From Caldifarciminota bacterium UBA3073 (GTDB lineage: Bacteria; Hydrothermota; UBA3073): a stretch of DNA of 26,755 nucleotides. Positions 8,448 through 16,478 of the stretch are shown here, piece after piece. Under the pieces are notes generated by a model. That model had not been told where the DNA came from and did no database searches. It saw only the letters and a program-made list of their open reading frames with translations. The translations under genes were made by a program, and so were the position numbers. Location: assembly GCA_002366725.1 (NCBI GenBank), contig DFBT01000067.1:1-26755 (forward strand). The letters are read 5' to 3'. Numbering within the stretch: the stretch's first letter is position 1; each line of letters begins with the position of its first letter.

Positions 8448-9464
8448 ATGGCAAGAAAATTAAAGTTCTGGGAAAACTACAGATCTTATTGGGCTTGTTT
8501 TTTTATCAATTTGTTTTTTTTGGAGGTTCTGATTCTGTCCGGATGCGACCGCAAACCCGTCGAGAAAGAAGTACAACCCAAGCCCGATGAAGATGTTGCC
8601 CGTACTATATTGTCTGCCCCGATGCCGTGGTTGTATGAACCGGCTGCACGATGGAAGAGAGATTTCTCCGGCTCTCGGCGCGATAGCCTCATCCCTGTCC
8701 CCAAAGCCGATCTTGAAAAAGCGGGTATTGGAATAAAAACTTCCGTATATGCTCTCTTTGATCGATGGAGATTAAACGACGACATTCGCGGCAACCGCTG
8801 TACCCATTATGCAGAGATAACAGGCGAATGTAAGGGGATGATCGAGCTGGACTTTGCCTTAACACAAGAAGAATGGCAATCTCCGGAGAACCGGGTAAAA
8901 TACTATCGAGCTGTAGAAAGACTTATCAACCGAATCGGCAACACGCTTCTGACAGACTTAGGAAATAAATTAGAGGATCAAGAAAAGGAACTCTTTCTGC
9001 GTGCCCTTAAAACCCTTGCGTGGCAGGAAAGTGAATGGCAGCATTACTTACGTTACAGGGATTGGTTTTTTGTTGTCGTCAGCAGTGGCTCCTATAACAA
9101 ACTTCATGACTGGGGCATCACTCAAATAGCCCGTTCTTCCTTTGATCCTAAGATTTTACTGAATAAGAACTTCTTCGACAGCAAAGCCTATTGTTCCATA
9201 TCCAGCAGCCTCTATTATGGATTTATGGAGTACTACTATTGCTATATGGAAGCACGGGAGAATCCTGATAATGGTTCCAGTTTGTTCAATAAAATTGTGG
9301 GTGCCTACAACCGCTACTGTTCTGGTTACAGTTCCAGCTACTGCGAGCTGGCAAAAAACGACAAAGCTTACCGAAACTATCAAATTCGGGCGATGGGTGG
9401 ATTTAAAGACAATTTTATCTTAAAACCATGGGAAAGACTGATGAATTTGGAAAATGAGGAGTAA
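8448..9464 (+). CDS. Lipoprotein with lysozyme/transglycosylase-like fold
   Basis: 338 residues. An N-terminal hydrophobic stretch ends in lipobox LSGC (Cys33). The C-terminal half has the layout of an SLT/lysozyme domain: a candidate catalytic Glu194 in WQESEW, then HDWGITQIA (compare the GLMQI motif), and AYNRYCSGYSSSYC in the position of the AYN motif. Overall similarity to known transglycosylases is weak, so the assignment is by pattern only. It would cleave glycan strands between MurNAc and GlcNAc from the membrane surface. The gene starts 2 nt after the DUF1460 stop and ends 8 nt before the symporter, so the three are probably co-transcribed. Confidence 0.6.
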   Translation: MARKLKFWENYRSYWACFFINLFFLEVLILSGCDRKPVEKEVQPKPDEDVARTILSAPMPWLYEPAARWKRDFSGSRRDSLIPVPKADLEKAGIGIKTSVYALFDRWRLNDDIRGNRCTHYAEITGECKGMIELDFALTQEEWQSPENRVKYYRAVERLINRIGNTLLTDLGNKLEDQEKELFLRALKTLAWQESEWQHYLRYRDWFFVVVSSGSYNKLHDWGITQIARSSFDPKILLNKNFFDSKAYCSISSSLYYGFMEYYYCYMEARENPDNGSSLFNKIVGAYNRYCSGYSSSYCELAKNDKAYRNYQIRAMGGFKDNFILKPWERLMNLENEE

Positions 9465-9472
9465 TTTTATCT

Positions 9473-10924
9473 ATGCAGTTAGCCGGCATTGATATTGTAG
9501 TACTGACACTCTATTTCTGTATAATAGTCTTTATCGGCTATTGGACCAGCAGGCGAGAGAGAGATACCGAAGACTTCTTCCTCGGTGGAAGGAGAATGCC
9601 CTGGGGAGCTGTATGTCTTTCAACCCTTGCAACGGAGATGAGTGTCCTGACATTTATAGGCGTGCCAGCTGATTCATTCAGAACTAACTATGCTTATCTT
9701 CAATTTGCTTTTGGCTCACTTATCGGAAGACTCCTCATAGCCTTACTTTTCATACCAGTCTTTTACAAGGGGAGGGTAACGACTGTCTATCAATATTTAT
9801 TTCAGAGATTCGGCGAAGGTACGAGAGGTTGTGCAACAATATTCTTCTTCATAACAAGACTATTAGCCAGTGGTGTAAGATTACTTGCTGCATCAATCGT
9901 TGTATCAGTGGTTACAGGCTGGCCCTTGGTAACTTCAATAATTTTGATGGCATTTATTGCTATGGCTTATGCAACTGTAGGTGGTATAAAAGCTGTTATC
10001 TGGACCGATGTTATGCAATTCATTGTGCTTATGGGTGGCGCCCTTTTAGTTATAGGACTCCTTCTTTATAAGGTTCCGGGAGGCTGGCATGGTATGACTG
10101 CATTGGCTGGTTCAATCGGTAAACTGAAGGTATTTGATCTTCACGCAGCTATCAGTAGCTCAAAGTGGCTCGTAGTAGGAATTGTTAATGGCTGCTTCCA
10201 GACATTTGCTGCACTCGGTACTGACCAGGATTTAACCCAAAGGATGCTAACCTGTAAGAACACAAAAGATAGTCAGAAGTCCCTTATCCTGACGGGAATA
10301 TTAGATTTCCCAATAGTCATAATTTTTCTTGTTATTGGAACACTGCTGTGGGTTTTCTATCAACACTTTCCATGCGCTAATTTACCCACAAATCCCGACC
10401 ATATTTTTCCATACTTTATAGTTACTCAGCTACCAATAGGAGTTCGCGGTCTCCTCATAGCAGGAGCCCTTGCAGCAGCTATGTCGAGCCTTGACTCAGC
10501 ACTTGTCGCACTGTCATCGAGCGCGGTGGTAGATATCTACAAACCTCATTTCAAAAAGCATGCATCTGAGAAGCACTATCTATTAGTTTCAAGGCTTTTT
10601 GTGGTAGTTTTTTGTCTTGCACTTATAGGTGTGGCAATTGCGTGTCGTGATATTAAGCAAATTCTGTGGATAGGCTTTAAGATTGGTGGGTTTACTTATG
10701 GGTCGCTTTTGGGCGTATTTCTTTTGGCAGTCATTACCAAACGTGGCTCTAATAAGGGAAATATAATTGCCATGAGCTCCAGTGTTTTAGTTACCGTGAT
10801 GCTATTTATATTAGAGCCATACATACATATTGCCTGGCCATGGCTTGTCGTTGTTGGAACGATTTGGACCTTTCTTATAGGATTGCTCTTTAAACCCGAA
10901 AAAGTCAGAGTGGAAACTTCATAA
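9473..10924 (+). CDS. Sodium:solute symporter (SSS family)
   Basis: 483 residues with about 13 hydrophobic segments. SSS signatures: YATVGGIKAVIWTDVMQ in the middle, and SSLDSALVALSSSAVVDIY late, which matches the Na+-site region. It would import a solute across the inner membrane using the sodium gradient. The substrate is not readable from sequence. Its place directly after two wall-degrading lipoproteins and near NamZ and an amino-sugar kinase points to MurNAc, GlcNAc, a muropeptide or a derived peptide. Tannerella forsythia has a non-PTS MurNAc transporter (MurT) in a salvage cluster, and orthology with it should be tested. GAGGAG overlaps the end of the upstream gene. Confidence 0.85.
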   Translation: MQLAGIDIVVLTLYFCIIVFIGYWTSRRERDTEDFFLGGRRMPWGAVCLSTLATEMSVLTFIGVPADSFRTNYAYLQFAFGSLIGRLLIALLFIPVFYKGRVTTVYQYLFQRFGEGTRGCATIFFFITRLLASGVRLLAASIVVSVVTGWPLVTSIILMAFIAMAYATVGGIKAVIWTDVMQFIVLMGGALLVIGLLLYKVPGGWHGMTALAGSIGKLKVFDLHAAISSSKWLVVGIVNGCFQTFAALGTDQDLTQRMLTCKNTKDSQKSLILTGILDFPIVIIFLVIGTLLWVFYQHFPCANLPTNPDHIFPYFIVTQLPIGVRGLLIAGALAAAMSSLDSALVALSSSAVVDIYKPHFKKHASEKHYLLVSRLFVVVFCLALIGVAIACRDIKQILWIGFKIGGFTYGSLLGVFLLAVITKRGSNKGNIIAMSSSVLVTVMLFILEPYIHIAWPWLVVVGTIWTFLIGLLFKPEKVRVETS

Positions 10925-10947
10925 TTTTTCATCTACGACTTATTAAA

Positions 10948-10954
10948 AAGGTGG
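10948..10954 (+). promoter_or_regulatory. Ribosome binding site deciding the start of the next gene
   Basis: AAGGTGG spans 10948-10954. The upstream GTG candidate at 10951 lies inside this motif, so it cannot be the start. ATG at 10960 (spacing 5) or 10963 (spacing 8) fits instead. The same AAGGTGG precedes the DUF1460 gene at 7405. Confidence 0.6.
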
Positions 10955-10959
10955 TCATT

Positions 10960-13035
10960 ATGATGACAAGAATATTTGAAGATATAACCCTTATTTCTCT
11001 ATCAATTCTATCCTTTTGTTTTTTGAGTCTTGCGATGGCTGACGAAACCAAGTGGGTTGCTGTGGGTTCCTTGCATGACTGGTATTCAAGCGCAGGCTGT
11101 GAACAGGAAGTTGGGCGAAGACACCTCATATCAGATCAACAGGATGGATTGAGATGGGATGCACAATTTTTATACCAGGATTGTAAGGCCGCTAAGGGTT
11201 TGTGGATTGGTTGCACAGACTATTACGACCTTTTGATAGACACAACTTTTGAATATAAAGTCGTTCATGTAGGGCCCAGACATTTTGACGAGGAAAATGA
11301 ATTCATGCCGGTGGAATTCGAGCTTATTGGTCGTTTTGACCACCCACTTGTCCTCGTGAACGGTGTCCCTGCTTCAAATACAACCCATATGGACAGTCTA
11401 GATGTAGTTGACGAGACGCTTAAAGCAGATAGAATGCTTTATAATGTGGTGAACACCTCTATCGGTATCACGGTAACAAGGAAAATCTATGCCTTCACAA
11501 ATCAGTATCATGACAATTACCTCATTTACGATTATTACTTTAAGAATACAGGGATTATAGACAATGAAGGCACTTCACACGAACAGACACTTGAAGGAGT
11601 CATTTTCTTCTTTCAGTATCGATATGCACCCACAAGGGAGACTGGTCCTTATGGTTATTGGTGGATGCCCCAAAACTCGTGTTGGGGTCGCAATACACTG
11701 AACGATGTCATCGGCCAGAGAGAACCGGTAGGCGAGCCTTTCCGTGCTTTATTTTCCTGGAAGGGAAAACATTCTCTATGGGGAGGTCCCGGAGATTGTA
11801 TTGGTGAGCCTAATATCGGTGGCATAGGTATTGCTGCAGATGGACACCTGGGTGCTCCACAGTATGTTGGAGTGGTAACAATACATGCAGATATGTCAGC
11901 ACAGGATGAATCGGATGACCCCTATCAACCAATGACCACTTGGTTTATTGACTCTGATCATCCAAGAAATACTGGTAACGATCAGTTCAATGCAGTATTT
12001 ATGACAGAAGAGTATGGACTTATGACAATGGGACATCCTTCTTTAACACATGCTGAGGAGGTGGGTGATGGTAATGTTGATGAGTGGGGACCAACGGCGG
12101 GTGGGTATTCTCAAACTCAAGGCTTTGGCCCCTACACACTTGCACCTGGTGATAGTATCCATATAGTACTTGCAGAAGGTGTCGCTGGTTTGAGCCGCGA
12201 GGCTTCTTACGAAATAGGTGCTCAATGGTACAAGTGGGGCTATGAAGGAGAGACTGGACCCTACGAATTACCTGACGGAAGCATCACAAATGATGGGAAC
12301 GAATTCAAAAATGCCTGGGTATATACTGGCAGGGATTCAATATTTGAAACCTTTGAGCGTGCAATCGCAAACTATGAGGCAAATTTCGATATTCCTGAGC
12401 CGCCGCCGCCTCCAGATCTCTTCAGTGTAAACTCAAGGGGTGATTCCATTATTTTAACCTGGTCAGAAAATGCAGAGTTGTCTCCAAATTTTGCAGGTTA
12501 TAAAATCTACCGTGCATCTCACGAAACGGATTCAATTTTTGGACTTATATTTGCCTGTGGAGAGAGCACTGAACATCCTGAAATAGTCAACGAGTTCGTC
12601 GATACTACTGCGATTCCAAGCGTTGACTACTATTACTATATTACTTCTTTTGACGACGGTAGCACGAATGATATCGAACCAGGAGTACCATTGGAAAGTA
12701 GTAAATTCTACACAATGACAAATGAGCCTGTCAGTGTAGAGACTGGGATATCTTCTGAAGCACCAGCAACAACTATAAATTTGGAACAGAATTATCCAAA
12801 CCCATTCAATTCGAGAACTACAATCGAATTTACTTTACAGAAGAAAGGTCTTGTCGAGTTAAAGATCTATGATGTGGCGGGTAGAGAAGTTGCGACTCTT
12901 GTTAAAAAATCCATGGTCGAAGGCACTCATAGAGTTACTTTTAATGCGTATGGCTTGGCATCTGGGGTTTATTACTGCCGTTTAGTTTTTGAAAGAGAAG
13001 TAGTGATAATGAAGAAAATGCTTCTTGTGAATTGA
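10960..13035 (+). CDS. Secreted protein with FN3-like module and T9SS-type sorting domain
   Basis: About 691 residues. Signal peptide (ISLSILSFCFLSLAMA, cut before DE). The large middle part (about 30-470) is rich in Gly, Trp and Tyr and has no family I recognise. An FN3-like module follows a proline run (PEPPPPPD) at about 480-590, and a sorting domain (NYPNPFN, YDVAGREV, SGVYYCR, KKMLLVN) closes the protein. It sits between the symporter and NamZ, so it may bind or process the same extracellular substrate, but nothing in the sequence shows a catalytic site. The stop is followed by about 70 nt without a gene before NamZ. Confidence 0.8.
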   Translation: MMTRIFEDITLISLSILSFCFLSLAMADETKWVAVGSLHDWYSSAGCEQEVGRRHLISDQQDGLRWDAQFLYQDCKAAKGLWIGCTDYYDLLIDTTFEYKVVHVGPRHFDEENEFMPVEFELIGRFDHPLVLVNGVPASNTTHMDSLDVVDETLKADRMLYNVVNTSIGITVTRKIYAFTNQYHDNYLIYDYYFKNTGIIDNEGTSHEQTLEGVIFFFQYRYAPTRETGPYGYWWMPQNSCWGRNTLNDVIGQREPVGEPFRALFSWKGKHSLWGGPGDCIGEPNIGGIGIAADGHLGAPQYVGVVTIHADMSAQDESDDPYQPMTTWFIDSDHPRNTGNDQFNAVFMTEEYGLMTMGHPSLTHAEEVGDGNVDEWGPTAGGYSQTQGFGPYTLAPGDSIHIVLAEGVAGLSREASYEIGAQWYKWGYEGETGPYELPDGSITNDGNEFKNAWVYTGRDSIFETFERAIANYEANFDIPEPPPPPDLFSVNSRGDSIILTWSENAELSPNFAGYKIYRASHETDSIFGLIFACGESTEHPEIVNEFVDTTAIPSVDYYYYITSFDDGSTNDIEPGVPLESSKFYTMTNEPVSVETGISSEAPATTINLEQNYPNPFNSRTTIEFTLQKKGLVELKIYDVAGREVATLVKKSMVEGTHRVTFNAYGLASGVYYCRLVFEREVVIMKKMLLVN

Positions 13036-13103
13036 ATGTCCAATATTTAGACTTTCGATACGGGAATTTCTTTCTTTATCGGCTCTCTCTAAAGAGGACA
13101 ACT

Positions 13104-14363
13104 ATGCAGAAAAAATTCCTTGGTTTGGTACCTTTTGGCTTTTTTGTTATCTTACCTCTCTGTGGTTATTCCAAGGGAACAAAAGAGAAACTCTATAGCA
13201 TGGTAACTGAAATTCATAGCAATGTTAAGTTGGGAATTGACGTGCTTTTGGAGAATCAAATATATATATTAGAAGGAAAGCGTGTGGGGCTGATCATCAA
13301 TCCAACCAGTGTTAATGGCTCACTCATACCCGATGTTGATTTACTCTCCAAGAATACAAAAATCCAATTGGTTGCACTTTTTGGACCAGAACATGGTGTG
13401 AGAGGAGACGCACCGGCTGGGCATAAGATCAAGGATTATGTGGATAATGCTACCCGTTTACGGGTTTATAGTCTATACGGAGATAGAATGAAGCCTTCAC
13501 CCAAGATGTTAAAGAATATAGATGTATTGGTCTATGACATACAGGATGTGGGCTCACGTGCCTACACCTATATCTTTACTATGGAATTAGCAATGGAAGC
13601 AGCTAAAGAAGCGGGCATCAAATTCATCATCCTGGATAGACCTAATCCCGTCGGTGGGGTAAATGTTGAAGGACCTCTACCAGAAAGTAAAGATTTAAGA
13701 TGGCCAGCGTACAACATTTTACCCATTTCTCACGGTATGACTATTGGCGAGTTGGCGTTTATGTTTAATAAAGAATTAAATATTGGGGTAGACCTAACTG
13801 TTGTGAAGATGGAAGGCTGGCAGAGAAATATGCTATGGAATGATACAGGCCTACAGTGGGTGTTGACTTCGCCTCACATACCTACGCCAGAGGTTGCTCT
13901 TTGCTATCCAGGCACAGGACTTCTGGGAGAAATCACAAACTTGAGCGAGGGCGTGGGCTACACAAAGCCATTTGAGATTATTGGCGCTCCCTGGATAGAT
14001 GGTGAAGCTTTGGCAAAAGAATTAAATAAGAAACAACTACCTGGAGTTTACTTCAGACCAATGTATTACAAGCCATTTTATTTTCGATATGTAGGAGAGA
14101 CCTGTGGTGGAGTGGAAATTTACATTCTTGATAAAAAGGAATTTAAGCCTGTGGCAACGAGTGTCCATATTCTTGCGGCTATACAGAAGCTGTATCCCGG
14201 GCAATTAGATTTTAAAAATTCACCCCGGTTTTACTGGGCAGTCGGGAGCGACAAACTATTACAGCAAATTGAAAGTGGTGAATCTGCAGAGGAAATTTTG
14301 AATGGCTGGCAAAAGGATGTGGATAAATTTGAGACACTTCGGAAACAATATTTGTTGTATTAA
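13104..14363 (+). CDS. namZ: NamZ-type exo-beta-N-acetylmuramidase (DUF1343, GH171)
   Basis: About 419 residues from ATG 13104. An upstream in-frame ATG at 13032 overlaps the previous stop, but AAGAGG at 13092-13097 and a clean signal peptide (KKFLGLVPFGFFVILPLCGYS) favour 13104. DUF1343 hallmarks: GIDVLL, VGLIINPTS, LFGPEHGVRGDAPAG with Glu96-His97, YDIQDVGSRAYTY, ILDRPNPVGG, SHGMTIGELA, LSEGVGYTKPFE. B. subtilis NamZ (YbbC) and the Tannerella homologue release MurNAc from the non-reducing end of peptide-free glycan fragments. The enzyme is predicted to be periplasmic or secreted and to make the sugar that the nearby symporter and kinase would use. Confidence 0.9.
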   Translation: MQKKFLGLVPFGFFVILPLCGYSKGTKEKLYSMVTEIHSNVKLGIDVLLENQIYILEGKRVGLIINPTSVNGSLIPDVDLLSKNTKIQLVALFGPEHGVRGDAPAGHKIKDYVDNATRLRVYSLYGDRMKPSPKMLKNIDVLVYDIQDVGSRAYTYIFTMELAMEAAKEAGIKFIILDRPNPVGGVNVEGPLPESKDLRWPAYNILPISHGMTIGELAFMFNKELNIGVDLTVVKMEGWQRNMLWNDTGLQWVLTSPHIPTPEVALCYPGTGLLGEITNLSEGVGYTKPFEIIGAPWIDGEALAKELNKKQLPGVYFRPMYYKPFYFRYVGETCGGVEIYILDKKEFKPVATSVHILAAIQKLYPGQLDFKNSPRFYWAVGSDKLLQQIESGESAEEILNGWQKDVDKFETLRKQYLLY

Positions 14364-14414
14364 AAGTAGAACTTCCAAGAAGTTGACAATTTAGAAAGAG
14401 ATTAATAAGAGAAA

Positions 14415-15344
14415 GTGAGATTTAAAAAAATTACACCTTACTTAGCCGTTTTGATATCCCTTCAATTAGCGTATACCGCAGTAAAAGAAAAATTAAAACC
14501 ACTCTTCGAGATGACTAATCAAGAAATTGATTTCCTTTTAACAGAGATAAGCCAAAAGGACTTAACAATTTCTGAAAGAATTAATCTCTATTCTGAGAAA
14601 TTTTTAGGTACTCCTTACAATTTTCAGTGTGTCGGTGATGGTCCCTATGCTCTCATGGAAAATTGGCCATTAGTTAATTTTCAAGAGACCAACTGTATGT
14701 CTCTTTGCGAACATGTTCTCGCTATGGCCATCTCTGATAGTTGGGACAATTTCTTCAATAATCTTCAGCAAATTCGATATAAAGATGGCGTAATAGGAAT
14801 GAGAACTCGAAATCATTATACAATGGCGGATTGGCTACCCGAAAACAGCTGGATTCTGGAAGATGTGTCAAGAAAAGTAGGGGGGGAATACACAAAATCC
14901 GTAACCAGAACGATCTCCCACAAAAAATTCTTTGCTAACAAAGGCATAAAAGACATGCGTTATGTTCTGCCCGATCGAGAAATAACTATAGATTATGTCC
15001 CTCTAAATGCCCTCGAAAAATTAGAAGAAAACACAAGACCTGGAGATATAGTGGCTTTGATTTATGCAAATAAAACCGATGTCTTCTCTGCACATATGTT
15101 AATAATTGCCAAAAAAAACAATAAAAAATACATCCGGGAGTCCAGCGGTAGAAAAATGACTACTTTTGATACTCCTTATAAAGAATGGATCTCTCGTATT
15201 CAGGATATAGAAAAATGGGTCGGAGAGGAGTTTTTAGGATTATCTTTTATGAGAGTGAAAAAGGAATTGAATATACCCGGGAAAATTATTCTCCCATGGG
15301 AGATAGATAGATTAAAATCAAAAATAAGTTCCAGTTCAAAATAA
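14415..15344 (+). CDS. Second DUF1460 amidase-like protein
   Basis: 309 residues from a GTG start with a weak upstream AGAGAAAG. A hydrophobic N-terminus (YLAVLISLQLAYTA) suggests export, without a lipobox. DUF1460 core: NCMSLCEHVLAMA with putative nucleophile Cys94, then QIRYKDGVIGM, TRNHYTMADW, and AHMLII with His227. The Asp usually before the nucleophile is Asn here, unlike the paralog at 7405 (DC). Both copies share the unusual CxxxCEH arrangement. Following NamZ by 50 nt, it likely works on the same wall fragments. Different stem-peptide preferences for the two copies are a reasonable guess. Confidence 0.78.
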   Translation: MRFKKITPYLAVLISLQLAYTAVKEKLKPLFEMTNQEIDFLLTEISQKDLTISERINLYSEKFLGTPYNFQCVGDGPYALMENWPLVNFQETNCMSLCEHVLAMAISDSWDNFFNNLQQIRYKDGVIGMRTRNHYTMADWLPENSWILEDVSRKVGGEYTKSVTRTISHKKFFANKGIKDMRYVLPDREITIDYVPLNALEKLEENTRPGDIVALIYANKTDVFSAHMLIIAKKNNKKYIRESSGRKMTTFDTPYKEWISRIQDIEKWVGEEFLGLSFMRVKKELNIPGKIILPWEIDRLKSKISSSSK

Positions 15345-15366
15345 CCTACACACTTATAATAGAGAT

Positions 15367-16302
15367 ATGAATATCTTACCTGTAGAAAAAGAAGACCTAC
15401 GTTCTTTGACCAATCTCCTAAAGAGAAACCTTATCTACGAACATATTACAGAGCACCTTACAAAGGAGAAGATATTTGGCGACCCGGACTTTGACCCTGA
15501 AAAGACTCTTAAGGCAGTTGTTAATTCCCGGATAGTTGGATTTATGCAGGGAGTGACAAGGGAGTATAATGAAAGGAAGATTGGTTTTATCAAATTGTTT
15601 GCCACCGATGAGAAATGGCGCAGGCGAGGGATTGCAAGTGCCCTTTTAAAGATTATAGAGGAAAAACTGTGGTCGCAGGATGTAAAAGAGATCCGAATCC
15701 TGGACAGCAGTCCCAACTATCTTCAACCAGGTCTTGACCCTCGGTATACTGATGCTTATGTTTTTATCACAAGGAGAGGCTACAAGAAGTTTGATAAAGA
15801 CGTAAACATGGAAGTAGACCTTGAAGGGCAAGATTTTTCGACAGGTAGAGAGGAAGATGTCCTTTCAAAGCAAGGAATTGAGATAAAGAGGGCATCCCTT
15901 GAAAACAGGCCGTCGGTTTTCACCTTTATTGATGAAAATTTTGTATCTTCACGCAGGGAAATTGAAGTAGGTTTTAGGAACCATCCAATAAGTATACATA
16001 TTGGTTTAAAGAATGCAAGGGTTATAGCCTTTGCTGCCTATGACGCAAACAACTTAAATACGGGTTGGTTTGGACCAATGGGGACATTAAAAGAATTCAG
16101 GCGTATGGGTATAGGAAAGGTGCTGCTCAAAAGATGTCTTCAAGATATGAAATTACAGGGTCATAAAACATCTACAATAGCATGGGTTGGACCGATTGCC
16201 TTTTATAATGACTCTGTGGGTGCGAACATAGAGAGAGTATTCTGGAGATTCAAAAAAACGAGCACAGGTGGAGTTAATCGTGGAGTTAATCCGTGGAGTT
16301 AA
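15367..16302 (+). CDS. Tandem GNAT acetyltransferase
   Basis: 311 residues with two GNAT folds: N-terminal (about 1-150) with the acetyl-CoA loop RRRGIASALL, and C-terminal (about 170-300) with RMGIGKVLLKR followed by WVGPIAFYNDSVGA. Acetyl-CoA-dependent N-acyl transfer is expected, but the acceptor is unknown; amino sugars or amino acids from the wall are only suggested by context. The last dozen codons (from about 16265) read through the GTGGAGTTAAT repeat cluster, which supplies the stop codon. A TATAAT at 15355-15360 lies just 6 nt before the ATG and no ribosome site is clear, so the mRNA might be leaderless. Confidence 0.75.
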   Translation: MNILPVEKEDLRSLTNLLKRNLIYEHITEHLTKEKIFGDPDFDPEKTLKAVVNSRIVGFMQGVTREYNERKIGFIKLFATDEKWRRRGIASALLKIIEEKLWSQDVKEIRILDSSPNYLQPGLDPRYTDAYVFITRRGYKKFDKDVNMEVDLEGQDFSTGREEDVLSKQGIEIKRASLENRPSVFTFIDENFVSSRREIEVGFRNHPISIHIGLKNARVIAFAAYDANNLNTGWFGPMGTLKEFRRMGIGKVLLKRCLQDMKLQGHKTSTIAWVGPIAFYNDSVGANIERVFWRFKKTSTGGVNRGVNPWS

Positions 16303-16303
16303 T
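16268..16303. repeat. Three tandem GTGGAGTTAAT units at the GNAT 3' end
   Basis: GTGGAGTTAAT occurs at 16268-16278, 16280-16290 and 16293-16303, and again at 16361-16371 and 16428-16438, with a near copy at 16416-16425. The first three are translated as the end of the GNAT protein (GGVNRGVNPWS). Confidence 0.8.
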
Positions 16304-16304
16304 C

Positions 16305-16344
16305 CCTGCCTACCGGTCTCTACGGATCCGCATGGACAGGCAGG
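16305..16344. repeat. 40-bp palindromic element CCTGCCT...AGGCAGG
   Basis: Inverted ends CCTGCCT (16305-16311) and AGGCAGG (16338-16344) enclose TACCGGTCTCTACGGATCCG and flanking bases. It is embedded within the GTGGAGTTAAT repeat cluster, as if inserted into an older copy of that repeat. Confidence 0.6.
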
Positions 16345-16361
16345 CGTAAGGATTTTATCAG

Positions 16362-16475
16362 TGGAGTTAATGCGTAAGCATTTTAAAAGGCTAACGCCTT
16401 AATTCCAGTAACAAATGGAGTTAATCTGTGGAGTTAATGCGTAAGCATTTTAAAAGGCAGGCGCCTTAATTCCAG
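16362..16475. repeat. Two 47-nt direct copies of a double-hairpin repeat
   Basis: Copies at 16362-16408 and 16429-16475 match at 44 of 47 positions, differing only in the loop between GGC and GCC (TAAC versus AGGC). Each has outer arms TGGAGTTAA and TTAATTCCA, an inner AATGC-GTAA-GCATT hairpin and an AAGGC-GCCTT hairpin. The second ends 3 nt before the ATG of the next gene, leaving it without a visible ribosome site. A mobile or REP-like palindromic element is likely. Confidence 0.75.
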
Positions 16476-16478
16476 ACT

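Noticed and set aside
10951..10962. GTG at 10951 as the start of the sorted protein
   Set aside because: It lies within the AAGGTGG ribosome site; ATG 10960 or 10963 has proper spacing.
13032..13103. ATG 13032 as the NamZ start
   Set aside because: It would add 24 residues before a clean signal peptide, while AAGAGG sits correctly before ATG 13104.
16268..16475. CRISPR array
   Set aside because: The repeated units are adjacent or irregularly spaced, with internal hairpins, and there are no uniform unique spacers or cas genes.
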